Positions 53,986 through 62,154 of a DNA stretch of 64,000 bases are shown piece by piece (the first letter of the stretch is position 1; the number at the start of each line of letters is the position of its first letter). A program made the translations under genes and the position numbers. The stretch comes from CAZIAK01 sp964537035 (GTDB lineage Bacteria; Planctomycetota; B15-G4), in the NCBI GenBank assembly GCA_964537035.1, contig CAZIAK010000016.1:26547-90546 (forward strand), written 5' to 3'. The notes under the pieces are model-generated. The model searched no databases and was not told where the DNA came from. It saw only the letters and a list, made by a program, of their open reading frames with translations.

Positions 53986-55146
53986 TCAACGGCCCTTTCG
54001 AGCACCGAACCGCCTGGCCACAGCGCGCCTGTGAGCGGACAAACTACGGCGAACCTCAGCCAGGCTGTCTCCCCCTGTCTTCTCCAGCAGGGCGTCGGCC
54101 ACCACCAAGGCCACCATGGCCTCCGCCACCACCGAAGCCGCCGGCACCGCGGTCACGTCAGATCGCTCGAAGAAGGCCTTGCTGGGGGCTCCCTGCCCAT
54201 AATCCCAAGATCGCAGGGGGCTGCGGAGCATGGACAATGGCTTCATCCAGGCACGCACGAGCAGCTGGTCGCCGTTGCTCATGCCGCCCTCGACCCCTCC
54301 GGCCCGGTTCGAGTGGCGCCTGGGGCCCTCTGGGCCTGGAGCCCGCAGCTCATCGTGAACCTGACTGCCGGGGAGGGCGGCAGCGGCCAGGCCCTCCCCC
54401 ACCTCGACCGCCTTCACGGCCTGGATCGACATGAGCGCGCCGGCCAACCGGGCATCAAGCCGGCTGCCGAAGCCCTCGAGAGAGCCCAGGCCAGGGGGGA
54501 CGCCCAGGGCCCGGACTTCGAGGACACCGCCCAGGGTGTCGCCCGACGCAGAAGCCTGGGCCACCGCCTCGGCCATGGCCGGCTCTGCCGTCTTGTCGAG
54601 GCAGGCGAAGGGCGACGCGTCGCGCCGGGCCCGCAGCTTGCCGAAGGTCCTTGCCGATCGGGAAGCCTTGGCCTCCACGGGTCCCAAGGCATGCACATGC
54701 CCCAGGATCTCGACCTGCAGATCGAGCAGCATGCGCGCAGCCAGCGCCCCGGCCGCCACCCGGGCAGCGGTCTCTCGAGCGGAGGCTCGTTCCAGCACCG
54801 GGCGCATGTCGGTGTCGCCAAACTTCTGCGCTCCGGCCAGATCCGCATGACCCGGTCGGGGCTGGCGCAGCGGCGGTCTCGACTCCAGGCTGTCGTCCAC
54901 GTTCGCCACCATGAGCACCAGGGGCGCTCCCGACGTCTTGCCCTTGTAGACTCCCGCCAGCACCTCGACCCGGTCGTGCTCAAGCCGCTGCCGTGAGGAT
55001 CGCCCAGGGCCCCGCTGCCTCCGGGCCAGATAGCCGTCAATAAAGGGGGCGTCGAAGGGCACCCCTGCGGGCACGCCGGTCAGGGTCGCCACCATCCCCC
55101 GGCCGTGGGACTCACCGGCGGTCTGCACCTTGAGTCGACGCAGCAT
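53986..55146 (-). CDS. aroC: Chorismate synthase
   Basis: Turns EPSP into chorismate with reduced FMN, the last step of the shikimate pathway. The 386-residue product has AGESHGRGMVATLTGVPAG, RQRGPGRSSRQRLEHDRVE in pieces, SRPPLRQPRPGHADLAG, RPVLERASARETAARVAAGA and, near the end, GGVEGGMSNGDQL with FFERSDVTAVPAASVV. The ends of these motifs fit the FMN site. No aro neighbour is present; divergent from the cystathionine enzyme gene. Confidence 0.94.
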   Translation of the reverse strand: MLRRLKVQTAGESHGRGMVATLTGVPAGVPFDAPFIDGYLARRQRGPGRSSRQRLEHDRVEVLAGVYKGKTSGAPLVLMVANVDDSLESRPPLRQPRPGHADLAGAQKFGDTDMRPVLERASARETAARVAAGALAARMLLDLQVEILGHVHALGPVEAKASRSARTFGKLRARRDASPFACLDKTAEPAMAEAVAQASASGDTLGGVLEVRALGVPPGLGSLEGFGSRLDARLAGALMSIQAVKAVEVGEGLAAAALPGSQVHDELRAPGPEGPRRHSNRAGGVEGGMSNGDQLLVRAWMKPLSMLRSPLRSWDYGQGAPSKAFFERSDVTAVPAASVVAEAMVALVVADALLEKTGGDSLAEVRRSLSAHRRAVARRFGARKGR

Positions 55147-55239
55147 GCTCAGACGCTCTTCGTCGGGTTGCCACGCTGCCGCTTCATGCTTGCATCAGAC
55201 CACGGTGATCCGGGGCTCGTCCAGCCCCCGCGGCTGCCG

Positions 55240-55268
55240 TTGTGCGACGACAGCAGCCGACCTAGGAT
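55240..55268 (+). promoter_or_regulatory. Candidate promoter of the cystathionine enzyme gene
   Basis: Plus strand TTGTGC (55240-55245), 17-bp spacer, TAGGAT (55263-55268), the same -10 hexamer as the tRNA-tuf promoter. A short leader of about 25 nt and GGAG 7 nt before the GTG start follow. The -35 is weak. Confidence 0.45.
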
Positions 55269-55298
55269 GGCTGGCCCCTCACCTCATGGAGTGATCCC

Positions 55299-56450
55299 GT
55301 GCGTTTCGGAACCACAGCTGTCCACGCGGGCCAGGAGCCCGACCCCACCACCGGCGCCATCATGACGCCGATCTTCTGCACCTCTACCTACGTGCAGGAA
55401 TACCCGGCGGTGGTCAAAGACGGCTACGACTACTCCCGGGGCAAGAACCCCACCCGCCACGCTCTCGAGTGCAATCTGGCTGGCCTCGAGTCGGCCCGCC
55501 ACGGGATGTCATTCTCCAGCGGGCTCGCCGCCACCCACGCCGTGCTCATGGCCGTGCTCAAGCCCGGCGATCGGGTCATCTGCGGCAACGACCTCTACGG
55601 TGGTACCTACCGGCTCTTCCGCGCCGTGTTCGAGCCCATGGGCATCACCTTCTCCATCGTCGACACCACCGACACGGCCAATGTAGCAGCAGCCCTGGCC
55701 GAGGGCCCGGCCCGACTGGTCTGGGTCGAGACCCCCACCAACCCCCTGCTGCGCATCACCGACCTGGCCGAAATCTCCCGCCTCGCTCACGAAGCTGGCG
55801 TGATGGTCGCGGCGGACAACACCTTCGCCACGCCCTTTCTGCAGCGTCCCCTTGAGCTGGGCTGCGACATCGTCATGCACAGCGCCACCAAGTACCTGGG
55901 CGGGCACAGCGACGTGATCAGCGGCGCGATCATGGTCAACGACGACGAGCTCGCCGAGAAGGTGCGCTTTCAGCAGATGGCCGTGGGCTCGGTCTCTGGC
56001 CCGCTCGATTGCTTCTTGGTGCTGCGCGGCACGAAGACCCTGCACCTGCGCATGGAGCGCCACTGCCGCAACGCCCGGGCCATCGCCGAATACCTGAGCA
56101 GCCACTCCCGCGTGGCCAAGGTCATCTACCCGGGCCTCGCAGAGCACCCGCAGCATGAGCTGGCCAGCCGCCAGATGAGCGATTTCGGCGGCATGATCTC
56201 CTTCGTGCTCGACGGCTCGGTCGAGGACGGCATGCGCTTCACGGCGAACACCAAGATCTTCGCCCTGGCCGAGAGCCTGGGCGGGGTCGAGTCGCTCATC
56301 GAGCACCCACCCAGCATGACCCACGCCTCCATCCCGGCCGAGCAGCGCCGAGAGAGCGGGCTCGACGACGGCTTGATCCGCCTGTCTGTAGGTGTCGAGG
56401 ACGAAGCCGACCTGATCGCCGATCTCGAGCAGGCGTTCGGGGCCGGGTAG
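55299..56450 (+). CDS. Cystathionine gamma-synthase or gamma-lyase (PLP-dependent)
   Basis: A 383-residue enzyme of the Cys/Met metabolism PLP family. TTAVHAGQEPDPTTGA, PIFCTSTY, YDYSRGKNPTRHALE, FSSGLAATHAV, ETPTNPLLRI, ADNTFATPF and SATKYLGGHSDVISG (PLP lysine in SATKY) are diagnostic, ending with GVESLIEHPPSMTHAS. The family includes cystathionine gamma-synthase (metB), beta-lyase and gamma-lyase; I cannot tell these apart by eye. GTG start with GGAG 7 nt upstream. The TAG stop is followed at once by a structured element and by an assembly gap. Confidence 0.88.
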   Translation: MRFGTTAVHAGQEPDPTTGAIMTPIFCTSTYVQEYPAVVKDGYDYSRGKNPTRHALECNLAGLESARHGMSFSSGLAATHAVLMAVLKPGDRVICGNDLYGGTYRLFRAVFEPMGITFSIVDTTDTANVAAALAEGPARLVWVETPTNPLLRITDLAEISRLAHEAGVMVAADNTFATPFLQRPLELGCDIVMHSATKYLGGHSDVISGAIMVNDDELAEKVRFQQMAVGSVSGPLDCFLVLRGTKTLHLRMERHCRNARAIAEYLSSHSRVAKVIYPGLAEHPQHELASRQMSDFGGMISFVLDGSVEDGMRFTANTKIFALAESLGGVESLIEHPPSMTHASIPAEQRRESGLDDGLIRLSVGVEDEADLIADLEQAFGAG

Positions 56451-56656
56451 GAGTCAGCGCCACAGATCGCCATCCTTTCGATGGCTCCGGGCGGCNNNNN
56501 NNNNNNNNNNNNNNNNNNNNNNNNNNNNNNNNNNNNNNNNNNNNNNNNNNNNNNNNNNNNNNNNNNNNNNNNNNNNNNNNNNNNNNNNNNNNNNNGGCCG
56601 GGTAGGAGTCAGCGCCACAGATCGCCATCCTTTCGATGGCTCCGGGCGGCTGTGGC
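56451..56656 (+). repeat. Structured 3'-end element after the cystathionine enzyme gene, split by a false gap
   Basis: The stop TAG is followed by GAGTCAGC and the arm GCCACAG (56459-56465, repeated at 56614-56620 behind the gap), an inner hairpin GCCATC-CTTTC-GATGGC and the closing arm CTGTGGC (56650-56656). Taking out the 100 N and one of the two identical flanks gives one continuous element of about 51 nt. It shares the post-stop motif and arms with those after dnaE and nrdJb and at the right edge. Confidence 0.65.
56496..56595. other. Spurious assembly gap of 100 N with 55-bp duplicated flanks
   Basis: The 55 bases before the N run (56441-56495) and the 55 bases after it (56596-56650) are identical, including the last codons of the enzyme gene. 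This is the signature of two contigs that end in the same k-mer overlap and were joined by a placeholder, so the true chromosome is probably continuous here. Confidence 0.93.
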
Positions 56657-56785
56657 CTGCCGACGGTGCGTTCTGGCGATCCTGAGACCTCACTCTGTCC
56701 TATGAGCTTCATGCTCATCTCGTCAGCGTGTGTCTCACCCACCCAAAGGCTGGCTCGACGCTTGCCGTGCGCAAGAGGAGGGCAT

Positions 56786-56818
56786 CGTGGAGACCACGAC
56801 CTGTGTCGCAGACTCCTC
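56786..56818 (-). repeat. Possible 3'-end element after the HU-like gene
   Basis: On the minus strand the TGA stop is followed by GAGGAGTCTGCGACACAG (56801-56818), close to the GGAGTCAGCGCCACAG that follows the convergent enzyme gene. A small hairpin CGTGG-TCT-CCACG (56786-56798) comes next. The matching closing arm is less clear than in the other copies. The stretch 56657-56785 shows nothing else. Confidence 0.4.
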
Positions 56819-57262
56819 TCAGCCGTCGGTCTGCGGACCCGGCTGGGAGGCCTGGCCCTGAGTCAGCGCAGACGGTGAACCCTGCGTCGGCGGTGAATCA
56901 ACCTTGCTGCCAGGCTCCCCAGCCAGGGGCATGACGCAATCGCGCATGACCCGGCCCACCTTGAACTTCACCACTCGTTTGGGCGGCACGTCGACCTTCT
57001 CGAGGGTGCGCGGGTTCTGCGCCCGGCGGGCCCGGCGAGCCTTGACCTCGAAGACGCCGAAGTCGCGAAACTCCAGCCGGTTGCCCTTGGACAGCTCGCC
57101 AACGATCTCATCCAGAAACATCTGGATGATGGTCTTGGTCACCACCTTGGTCTCGCCCGTGCGCTCTGCGATCCGGTTCACCAGGTCTTTCTTGGTGATG
57201 GTCTTGCCGTCCGGCACCGCCGCGGTCTGATCGCTCGAAGATGGTCGGGGTGCTTGAGTCAC
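56819..57262 (-). CDS. HU/IHF-family DNA-binding protein with extended termini
   Basis: The 147-residue product has a core matching HU/IHF (TKKDLVNRIAERTGETK, FLDEIVGELSKGNRLEFRDFGVFEV in pieces, RRAQNPRTLEKVDVP and VVKFKVGR). These small proteins bend and wrap DNA. An N-terminal tail of about 20 residues and a C-terminal tail of about 40 residues (Pro/Ser/Gln-rich) extend beyond the usual 90-95. The start is GTG. It has a consensus-like promoter upstream and converges on the cystathionine enzyme gene. Confidence 0.85.
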   Translation of the reverse strand: MTQAPRPSSSDQTAAVPDGKTITKKDLVNRIAERTGETKVVTKTIIQMFLDEIVGELSKGNRLEFRDFGVFEVKARRARRAQNPRTLEKVDVPPKRVVKFKVGRVMRDCVMPLAGEPGSKVDSPPTQGSPSALTQGQASQPGPQTDG

Positions 57263-57382
57263 GAATGCGCTCGACGATGAGTCTGAAGGTTGTTCTGGGC
57301 CCGGCCGGGGCCTCTCGAACCAGACTGCCCGTCTCGCTCGATTCGCCCAACGAAGCTGCTGTCGCCAGCCGCTTCCGGATCG

Positions 57383-57410
57383 AGTCTAGCAGAGGTCAAA
57401 CCCTTGTCAA
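57383..57410 (-). promoter_or_regulatory. Sigma70-type promoter of the HU-like gene
   Basis: Minus strand TTGACA (57405-57410, full consensus), 16-bp spacer and TAGACT (57383-57388). It leaves a leader of about 115 nt before the GTG start. Nothing else is seen in 57411-57469. Confidence 0.65.
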
Positions 57411-57469
57411 GAAAGCGGTTAGGTCGCATCACAAGACAGGGAAAGCGCACCCGGGGAGGGTGTGGCCGC

Positions 57470-57925
57470 TCAGCGCCCGGGCATGGCCGCACTCTCCACC
57501 ACCAGGGTGAAGGGGCCCTCATTGACCAACTCGACCTTCATCATGGCACCGAACTGGCCATGGGCAACCGGCAAGCCTCGCGCCTCCAGCCGATCCGCGA
57601 AGCGCTGCACCGCCAGCCGCCCCTCTTCAGGTGAGGCCGCCTTGGTGAACGAGGGCCGCCGCCCCTTGCGCCAGTCCGCAGCCAAGGTGAACTGGGGGAT
57701 GACCAGGGCCGCGCCCCCCACATCAGCCACGGCCAGGTTCGTGCGCCCTTGCTCATCGGCGAACACCCGCAGATCAAAAATCTTGTCCGCCAGCCACTCG
57801 ATCTCAGGGTCGGTGTCTCCGGCCAGGGCGCAGGTCAGCAGCACCAGGCCCGTGCCGATCGCGCCCACGGCCTCGTCGTCGACCTCCACCTGAGCTCGTG
57901 AGACCCTCTGGACGACGACGATCAA
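57470..57925 (-). CDS. dtd: D-aminoacyl-tRNA deacylase
   Basis: Hydrolyses D-amino acids from misacylated tRNAs (D-Tyr-tRNA and others) in the cytoplasm. The 151-residue product has MIVVVQRVSRAQVEV at the N terminus, IPQFTLAADWRKGRRPSF (the SQxxL-type active-site loop with a Pro for the usual Ser) and NEGPFTLVVES near the end (the NxGPxT motif). It overlaps trpS by 4 bp. This is the last gene of the trpS-dtd unit. Confidence 0.9.
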   Translation of the reverse strand: MIVVVQRVSRAQVEVDDEAVGAIGTGLVLLTCALAGDTDPEIEWLADKIFDLRVFADEQGRTNLAVADVGGAALVIPQFTLAADWRKGRRPSFTKAASPEEGRLAVQRFADRLEARGLPVAHGQFGAMMKVELVNEGPFTLVVESAAMPGR

Positions 57926-58932
57926 GGAGCAGGTCGCAGGCCTGGACCGCTGGCCATGCCCACCGCCTCACGAGCCGCCCCCACCACCTCTTGAGCCTCT
58001 CGCCGAGCCTTGGCAGCGCCCGCGACCAGGATGTCCTCCAGCATGTCCTGGTCTGCGGCCAGAACCGCTCGGCGCTCGCGAGCTTCTGCGAAGGCCTCCG
58101 TGATGGCTGCCAGCAGAGCCTTCTTGGCGTCGCCGTAGCCATATCCCCCGGCCTTGAGCTGCGCTGCCATCTCGGCCGCTGCCTGGGCGTCCGCCACCAG
58201 CTGGTACAGCTGGTAGATGGTGCAGGCCTCCGGGTCTTTCGCGTCGTCCACGCCCAGCGAGTCGGTGACGATGGACATGACCTTCTTCTTGAGCGCCTTG
58301 CCCTGGGCGAAGATCTCGATGGTGTTGCCGTACGACTTGGACATCTTCTGGCCGTCGACTCCTGGCACCAACGCGCCGGCTCCGGCCAGTCGAGCCTCGG
58401 GCCGGCTGAACACCTCGCAATCGTAGGCCGCGTGAAAGGCCTGGACCATGTCCTGGGTCATCTCGATGTGCTGGACCTGGTCTTTGCCCACGGGGACCAC
58501 GTCGGAGCGATAGGCCAGGATGTCCGCGGCCATGAGCACGGGATAGAAGAACAGCCCCGCCCTGGACTTGATGCCCTTGGCGGTCTTGTCCTTGTACGAG
58601 TGGGCCCGCTCCAGCAGCCCCATGCCCGTGACCGTCGACAGCAACCAGGTCAGCTCGGTCACCTCGGGCACGTCCGACTGGCGGTACAACAGGCACTTGC
58701 TCGGATCGAGGCCCAGGGCCAGGTAGTCGAGGGCCACATCCCGCACCAGCTGACTCAAGGATCCCCTGTCTTGCACCGTGGTCAGGGCGTGGTAGTCAGC
58801 GATGAAGTAGAAGGCCTGCCCCTGATCTTGCAGGGCGATGTGCTGGGCCATGGCGCCGTAGTAGTTGCCCAGGTGCTGGATACCGCTGGGCTGGATGCCA
58901 GAAAGGATCCGGATCTGCGGGGTCTCGCTCAC
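57922..58932 (-). CDS. trpS: Tryptophanyl-tRNA synthetase
   Basis: A 336-residue class I synthetase. SGIQPSGIQHLGNYYGA holds the HIGH-type site, FYFIADYHALT and PVGKDQVQHIEMTQD the substrate pocket, and DGQKMSKSYGN the KMSKS loop. It starts with GTG at 58932, and dtd follows with a 4-bp overlap, so tRNA charging and proof-reading are coupled. Divergent from the lipoprotein-mla operon; TATGAT about 100 bp upstream could be a -10. Confidence 0.95.
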   Translation of the reverse strand: MSETPQIRILSGIQPSGIQHLGNYYGAMAQHIALQDQGQAFYFIADYHALTTVQDRGSLSQLVRDVALDYLALGLDPSKCLLYRQSDVPEVTELTWLLSTVTGMGLLERAHSYKDKTAKGIKSRAGLFFYPVLMAADILAYRSDVVPVGKDQVQHIEMTQDMVQAFHAAYDCEVFSRPEARLAGAGALVPGVDGQKMSKSYGNTIEIFAQGKALKKKVMSIVTDSLGVDDAKDPEACTIYQLYQLVADAQAAAEMAAQLKAGGYGYGDAKKALLAAITEAFAEARERRAVLAADQDMLEDILVAGAAKARREAQEVVGAAREAVGMASGPGLRPAP

Positions 58933-59072
58933 GGCGGCTCTGCTCTCTGCTGGGGCACGGGTCGCGGGATCAGCGACGCGGTGAAGAAAGGTACCTCCGC
59001 GCCAAGGCCCGGCTCAAGCGCGACATCATAAGGAGGCTTGAGACCGGGCCGTCGGCTTGCGACCGTTGCCCC

Positions 59073-60611
59073 ATGGGAAGCACTCACGAGAGACCACGCC
59101 ACCGACCGCTCCTGCCCGCGCGAGGCGTGACTCCCTATTGGCTGGCAGCTCTTGTCGGCTTGCTCTCCGCATGTCGCGCCCTGCCAGACATCGATTTCAA
59201 CCCGCTGGTTCGTATCGAGCAACGGCTCGACGGGTCCACCGAGGTCGAGGCCCTTGGCCCGCTCATCGCCGTGCGCAACGGACCAGAGGGCGTCTCCCAC
59301 GCTCTGCGACCGCTCTACCAGCACAAGGCCAATTTCGGCCTGTCCGTGACCGACTTCGTCGCTCCTTTCGGCCGCCGGTTCGTTGTCGAGAATGGCACTC
59401 GCTGGCGCTTCTGGCCCCTGGTCTGGACCGGCGAGACACACAACGGCCCCGAGGGACCCTCGTGGAACGCCGTGGTCTTCCCCCTGGTCTTTGCTGGCTC
59501 AGGCCCCCGCCACAACGACAGCTACTTCGCGTTCTTTCCCCTGGCCGGCCGCACCCACGGCATGTTCGGCATCGACACCTTCGACTTCTTCCTGTGGCCG
59601 CTGTTCATGCGCACCCACATGGAGATCACCGAAGCCTCCGACTCGTGGACCGTGCTGCTTCTCGGCGGCTGGACCGACGGCGGCCCCCGGGACGGCTCGT
59701 GGAGGGCCCTGCCCTTCTACCGCCAACGCATCGTGCGGGACACCAGGGGCCGCCCTCGTACGAACCTGACCAGCGCACCATGGCCGTTTTTCACCTGGGG
59801 CGACGACAACCAGGACACGTCGACGCCGTCGACCCGCTGGTCCCTCTGGCCCCTGGCCTCCAGAGAGACGTCCCGCAAGTGGAGCCGCACCAGCTGGCTC
59901 TGGCCATTTTTTCGCGTCGAGAAAGAGACCTCCCCCCCACCATCCGCAGGCGGCGACTTCATGTACGAGCTGCCCTGGCCCCTGTTCCATTGGAGCCGCG
60001 AAGGGGACGACTCCCAGCTGTGGGTGGTGCCCTTCTTCTCCAACTTCACCAGCCCGGAACTCGACTCGGCGACGTTTCCCTTTCCCCTGCCCTTGCTCTG
60101 GTGGCGCACCAGCCGCGGGCGCAGCCTGGAACAGGGCGGCTGGCCGGCGAAGTCCTACGAACGTAGCGACTTCCATTTCATCCCCTTCTGGCACAACTCC
60201 AGCCGCACCCTTGAGGGGCGCGATGGCGTGGACACCCAACACCAGCTCTGGCCCCTGTTCCACTCCGACCGAGAGGCCGAGGGGCGTCTCGACCAGGCCG
60301 CCCTCTCGCTGGTGCCCCTGAGGCACTTCGAGTTCTTGCGCCCGGTCGACGAGCTCTTCTCCCCCTTCTGGACCCTCTGGCGCAGGCGCAGCGACGCATC
60401 GCGACACGAGACCAGACTGCTCTTCGACACCACCCTGATTCGCAATGAAGACGAGGGCCTGCGAGTCTCGGTGCCTTTCCTATATTCTCGGCGCCCTGAA
60501 CCAGAGGGCGTGGCACGCCATGCCATCCTCTGGGGCCTGCTCGGCGGTCGCACCGACCGAGCCGGCTGGGCTGCCTTCTCTGTGCTCGGGTTTGATCTGT
60601 GGACACGCTGA
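59073..60611 (+). CDS. Predicted lipoprotein with WPLF-type repeats, first gene of the mla operon
   Basis: The 512-residue product begins with a positively charged stretch, a hydrophobic helix and a lipobox (YWLAALVGLLSAC), so it should be a lipoprotein. The body repeats a short aromatic-proline motif about fifteen times at 20-40 residue spacing: FWPLVW, VFPLVF, FFPLAG, LWPLFM, PWPFFTW, LWPFFR, PWPLFHW, VVPFFS, FIPFWH, LWPLFH, FSPFWT. This suggests a beta-rich, repetitive fold. I do not recognise a named family. Its stop overlaps the mlaE start by 13 bp, so it is likely made with, and may serve, the phospholipid transporter. No good ribosome site is seen before the ATG. Confidence 0.75.
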   Translation: MGSTHERPRHRPLLPARGVTPYWLAALVGLLSACRALPDIDFNPLVRIEQRLDGSTEVEALGPLIAVRNGPEGVSHALRPLYQHKANFGLSVTDFVAPFGRRFVVENGTRWRFWPLVWTGETHNGPEGPSWNAVVFPLVFAGSGPRHNDSYFAFFPLAGRTHGMFGIDTFDFFLWPLFMRTHMEITEASDSWTVLLLGGWTDGGPRDGSWRALPFYRQRIVRDTRGRPRTNLTSAPWPFFTWGDDNQDTSTPSTRWSLWPLASRETSRKWSRTSWLWPFFRVEKETSPPPSAGGDFMYELPWPLFHWSREGDDSQLWVVPFFSNFTSPELDSATFPFPLPLLWWRTSRGRSLEQGGWPAKSYERSDFHFIPFWHNSSRTLEGRDGVDTQHQLWPLFHSDREAEGRLDQAALSLVPLRHFEFLRPVDELFSPFWTLWRRRSDASRHETRLLFDTTLIRNEDEGLRVSVPFLYSRRPEPEGVARHAILWGLLGGRTDRAGWAAFSVLGFDLWTR

Positions 60612-61411
60612 TAGACGTGCTGCAACGGCGCGGCGCCAGCCTGCGCCAGTCCGTGGTCGACACGGGCTTCGCGGTGAACATGTTCATCCAGGCCGCCGGC
60701 CGGCTGGTGCCCGACGGTCGGCACCGCTTCCGGGCCATCGTCGAACAGTTCAAGAGCTGTGGCCTGGCGCCCCTGCCGGTGGTCTCGGTGGTGGGCCTCT
60801 TCACCGGTATGATCCTGACCCTGCAGGTGGGCGTCGAACTCGAGCGCTTCGGGCAGGCCGAACGGATCTCCGACATCATCGCGGTCATCCTGTTTCGCGA
60901 GATGGGCCCGTTCATGACCGGCATGATCCTCACCGCCAGCGTGGGCTCGGCCATGGCTGCTGAGATCGGCACCATGGCAGTGTCTGAAGAACTCGACGCC
61001 CTCGAGTGCCTGTCCATCGACCCGGTGTCGATCCTGGTCATGCCGCGCATCCTGGCCATGGCCTTGATGACGCCGCTGCTGACCTTCATCGGCAACCTCA
61101 TCGGCTGCATCGGCGGTGGCATCGTGGCGGCCACCCAGCTCGACGTCTCCGTCAGCGTCTACGCCCGTAACGTCTATTCCTCCCTGCAAGCCACCAGCCA
61201 GCAGCTCGGGCCCTTGCCCGAGGAGATCTACACGGGGCTGGCCAAATCGCTCGTCTTCGGAGTGATCATCTCCACCATCAGCTGCGCCGCGGGCCTGAAA
61301 GCCGAGGGCGGGGCCATCGGCGTGGGTCGCGCGGTGCGCACCGCCGTCATCCGCAGCTTCTTGATGCTCATCATCATCGGCTACTTCATCTCCTGGATGT
61401 TCTTCCGGTGA
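60599..61411 (+). CDS. mlaE: MlaE-type ABC transporter permease
   Basis: A 270-residue polytopic permease of the phospholipid/ttg2 family. FTGMILTLQVGVELERFGQ, FREMGPFMTGMILTASVGSAMAAEIGTM in pieces, EELDALECLSIDPVSILVMPR and GGAIGVGRAVRTAVIRS are typical (the EQIDAL-like motif reads EELDAL). It pairs with MlaF in the inner membrane to move phospholipids between the membranes. The start is GTG within the end of the lipoprotein gene. Confidence 0.93.
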   Translation: MDTLIDVLQRRGASLRQSVVDTGFAVNMFIQAAGRLVPDGRHRFRAIVEQFKSCGLAPLPVVSVVGLFTGMILTLQVGVELERFGQAERISDIIAVILFREMGPFMTGMILTASVGSAMAAEIGTMAVSEELDALECLSIDPVSILVMPRILAMALMTPLLTFIGNLIGCIGGGIVAATQLDVSVSVYARNVYSSLQATSQQLGPLPEEIYTGLAKSLVFGVIISTISCAAGLKAEGGAIGVGRAVRTAVIRSFLMLIIIGYFISWMFFR

Positions 61412-62154
61412 TCGAGCTCGTGGATGTGTACAAGTCCTTCGGCGATCTGCACGTGCTCAAGGGGGTCAACCTCAAGCTGCAAGACGGTGAGACCGTGGTC
61501 ATCCTGGGCCGCTCTGGCACAGGCAAGAGCGTCACCCTGAAACACATCGTGGGCCTGCTCGCCCCCGACAAGGGGCAGATTCTGGTGGACGGAGTCGACG
61601 TGACAGCTGCTGGTCGCAAGGAGTTGGCCGCGATCCGAGCCCGGGTGGCCTACCTGTTCCAGACGGGCGCCCTGGTCAACTGGATGTCCGTGCGGGACAA
61701 CGTGGCCCTGCCCTTGGTCGAGCGGCGCCAGCTGAAGGCCACCCAGATCAACGAGCGAGTCGACCGAGCCCTGGCCGCTCTCGACATGCTCACCGCCTCC
61801 GAGCGCATGCCCGGCCAGATCTCCGGTGGCATGCGCAAGCGCGCGGCCCTGGCTCGAGTGCTGGTCCAAGAACCCCGCACCATTCTCTACGACGAACCCA
61901 CCGCTGGGCTCGATCCGATCATGGCGCGCACAGTGGGCGGACTGATCAACGGGGTCCAGAGCATGGGCGATCGCTCGGCCATTGTGGTCACCCACGATCT
62001 CGAGCTGGCCTTCGCCGTGGGCACCCGCATCGGCCTGCACCATGACGGTCAGCTGGTTGAACTGGCCGACCCCGAAGAGTTTCGCAACAGCGATCACCCC
62101 GTCATCCGCTCGTTCCTCGACGGTGGCAGCGATCAAGCAGAGGACCAGAACTGA
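61408..62154 (+). CDS. mlaF: MlaF-type ABC transporter ATPase
   Basis: A 248-residue ABC ATPase. Walker A GRSGTGKSV, Q-loop FQTGALVNWMSVRDNV, signature ISGGMRKRAALARVL, Walker B ILYDEPTAGLDP and the switch histidine VTHDLE. FQTGALFDS-like and GMRKR are marks of the Mla type. GTG start overlaps the mlaE stop (GTGA); the stop overlaps mlaD (TGATG). Confidence 0.94.
   Translation: MIELVDVYKSFGDLHVLKGVNLKLQDGETVVILGRSGTGKSVTLKHIVGLLAPDKGQILVDGVDVTAAGRKELAAIRARVAYLFQTGALVNWMSVRDNVALPLVERRQLKATQINERVDRALAALDMLTASERMPGQISGGMRKRAALARVLVQEPRTILYDEPTAGLDPIMARTVGGLINGVQSMGDRSAIVVTHDLELAFAVGTRIGLHHDGQLVELADPEEFRNSDHPVIRSFLDGGSDQAEDQN

Noticed and set aside
59030..59036. AAGGAGG as the ribosome site of the WPLF lipoprotein
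   Set aside because: It lies 36 nt before the ATG, and no in-frame start codon stands at a usable distance after it.
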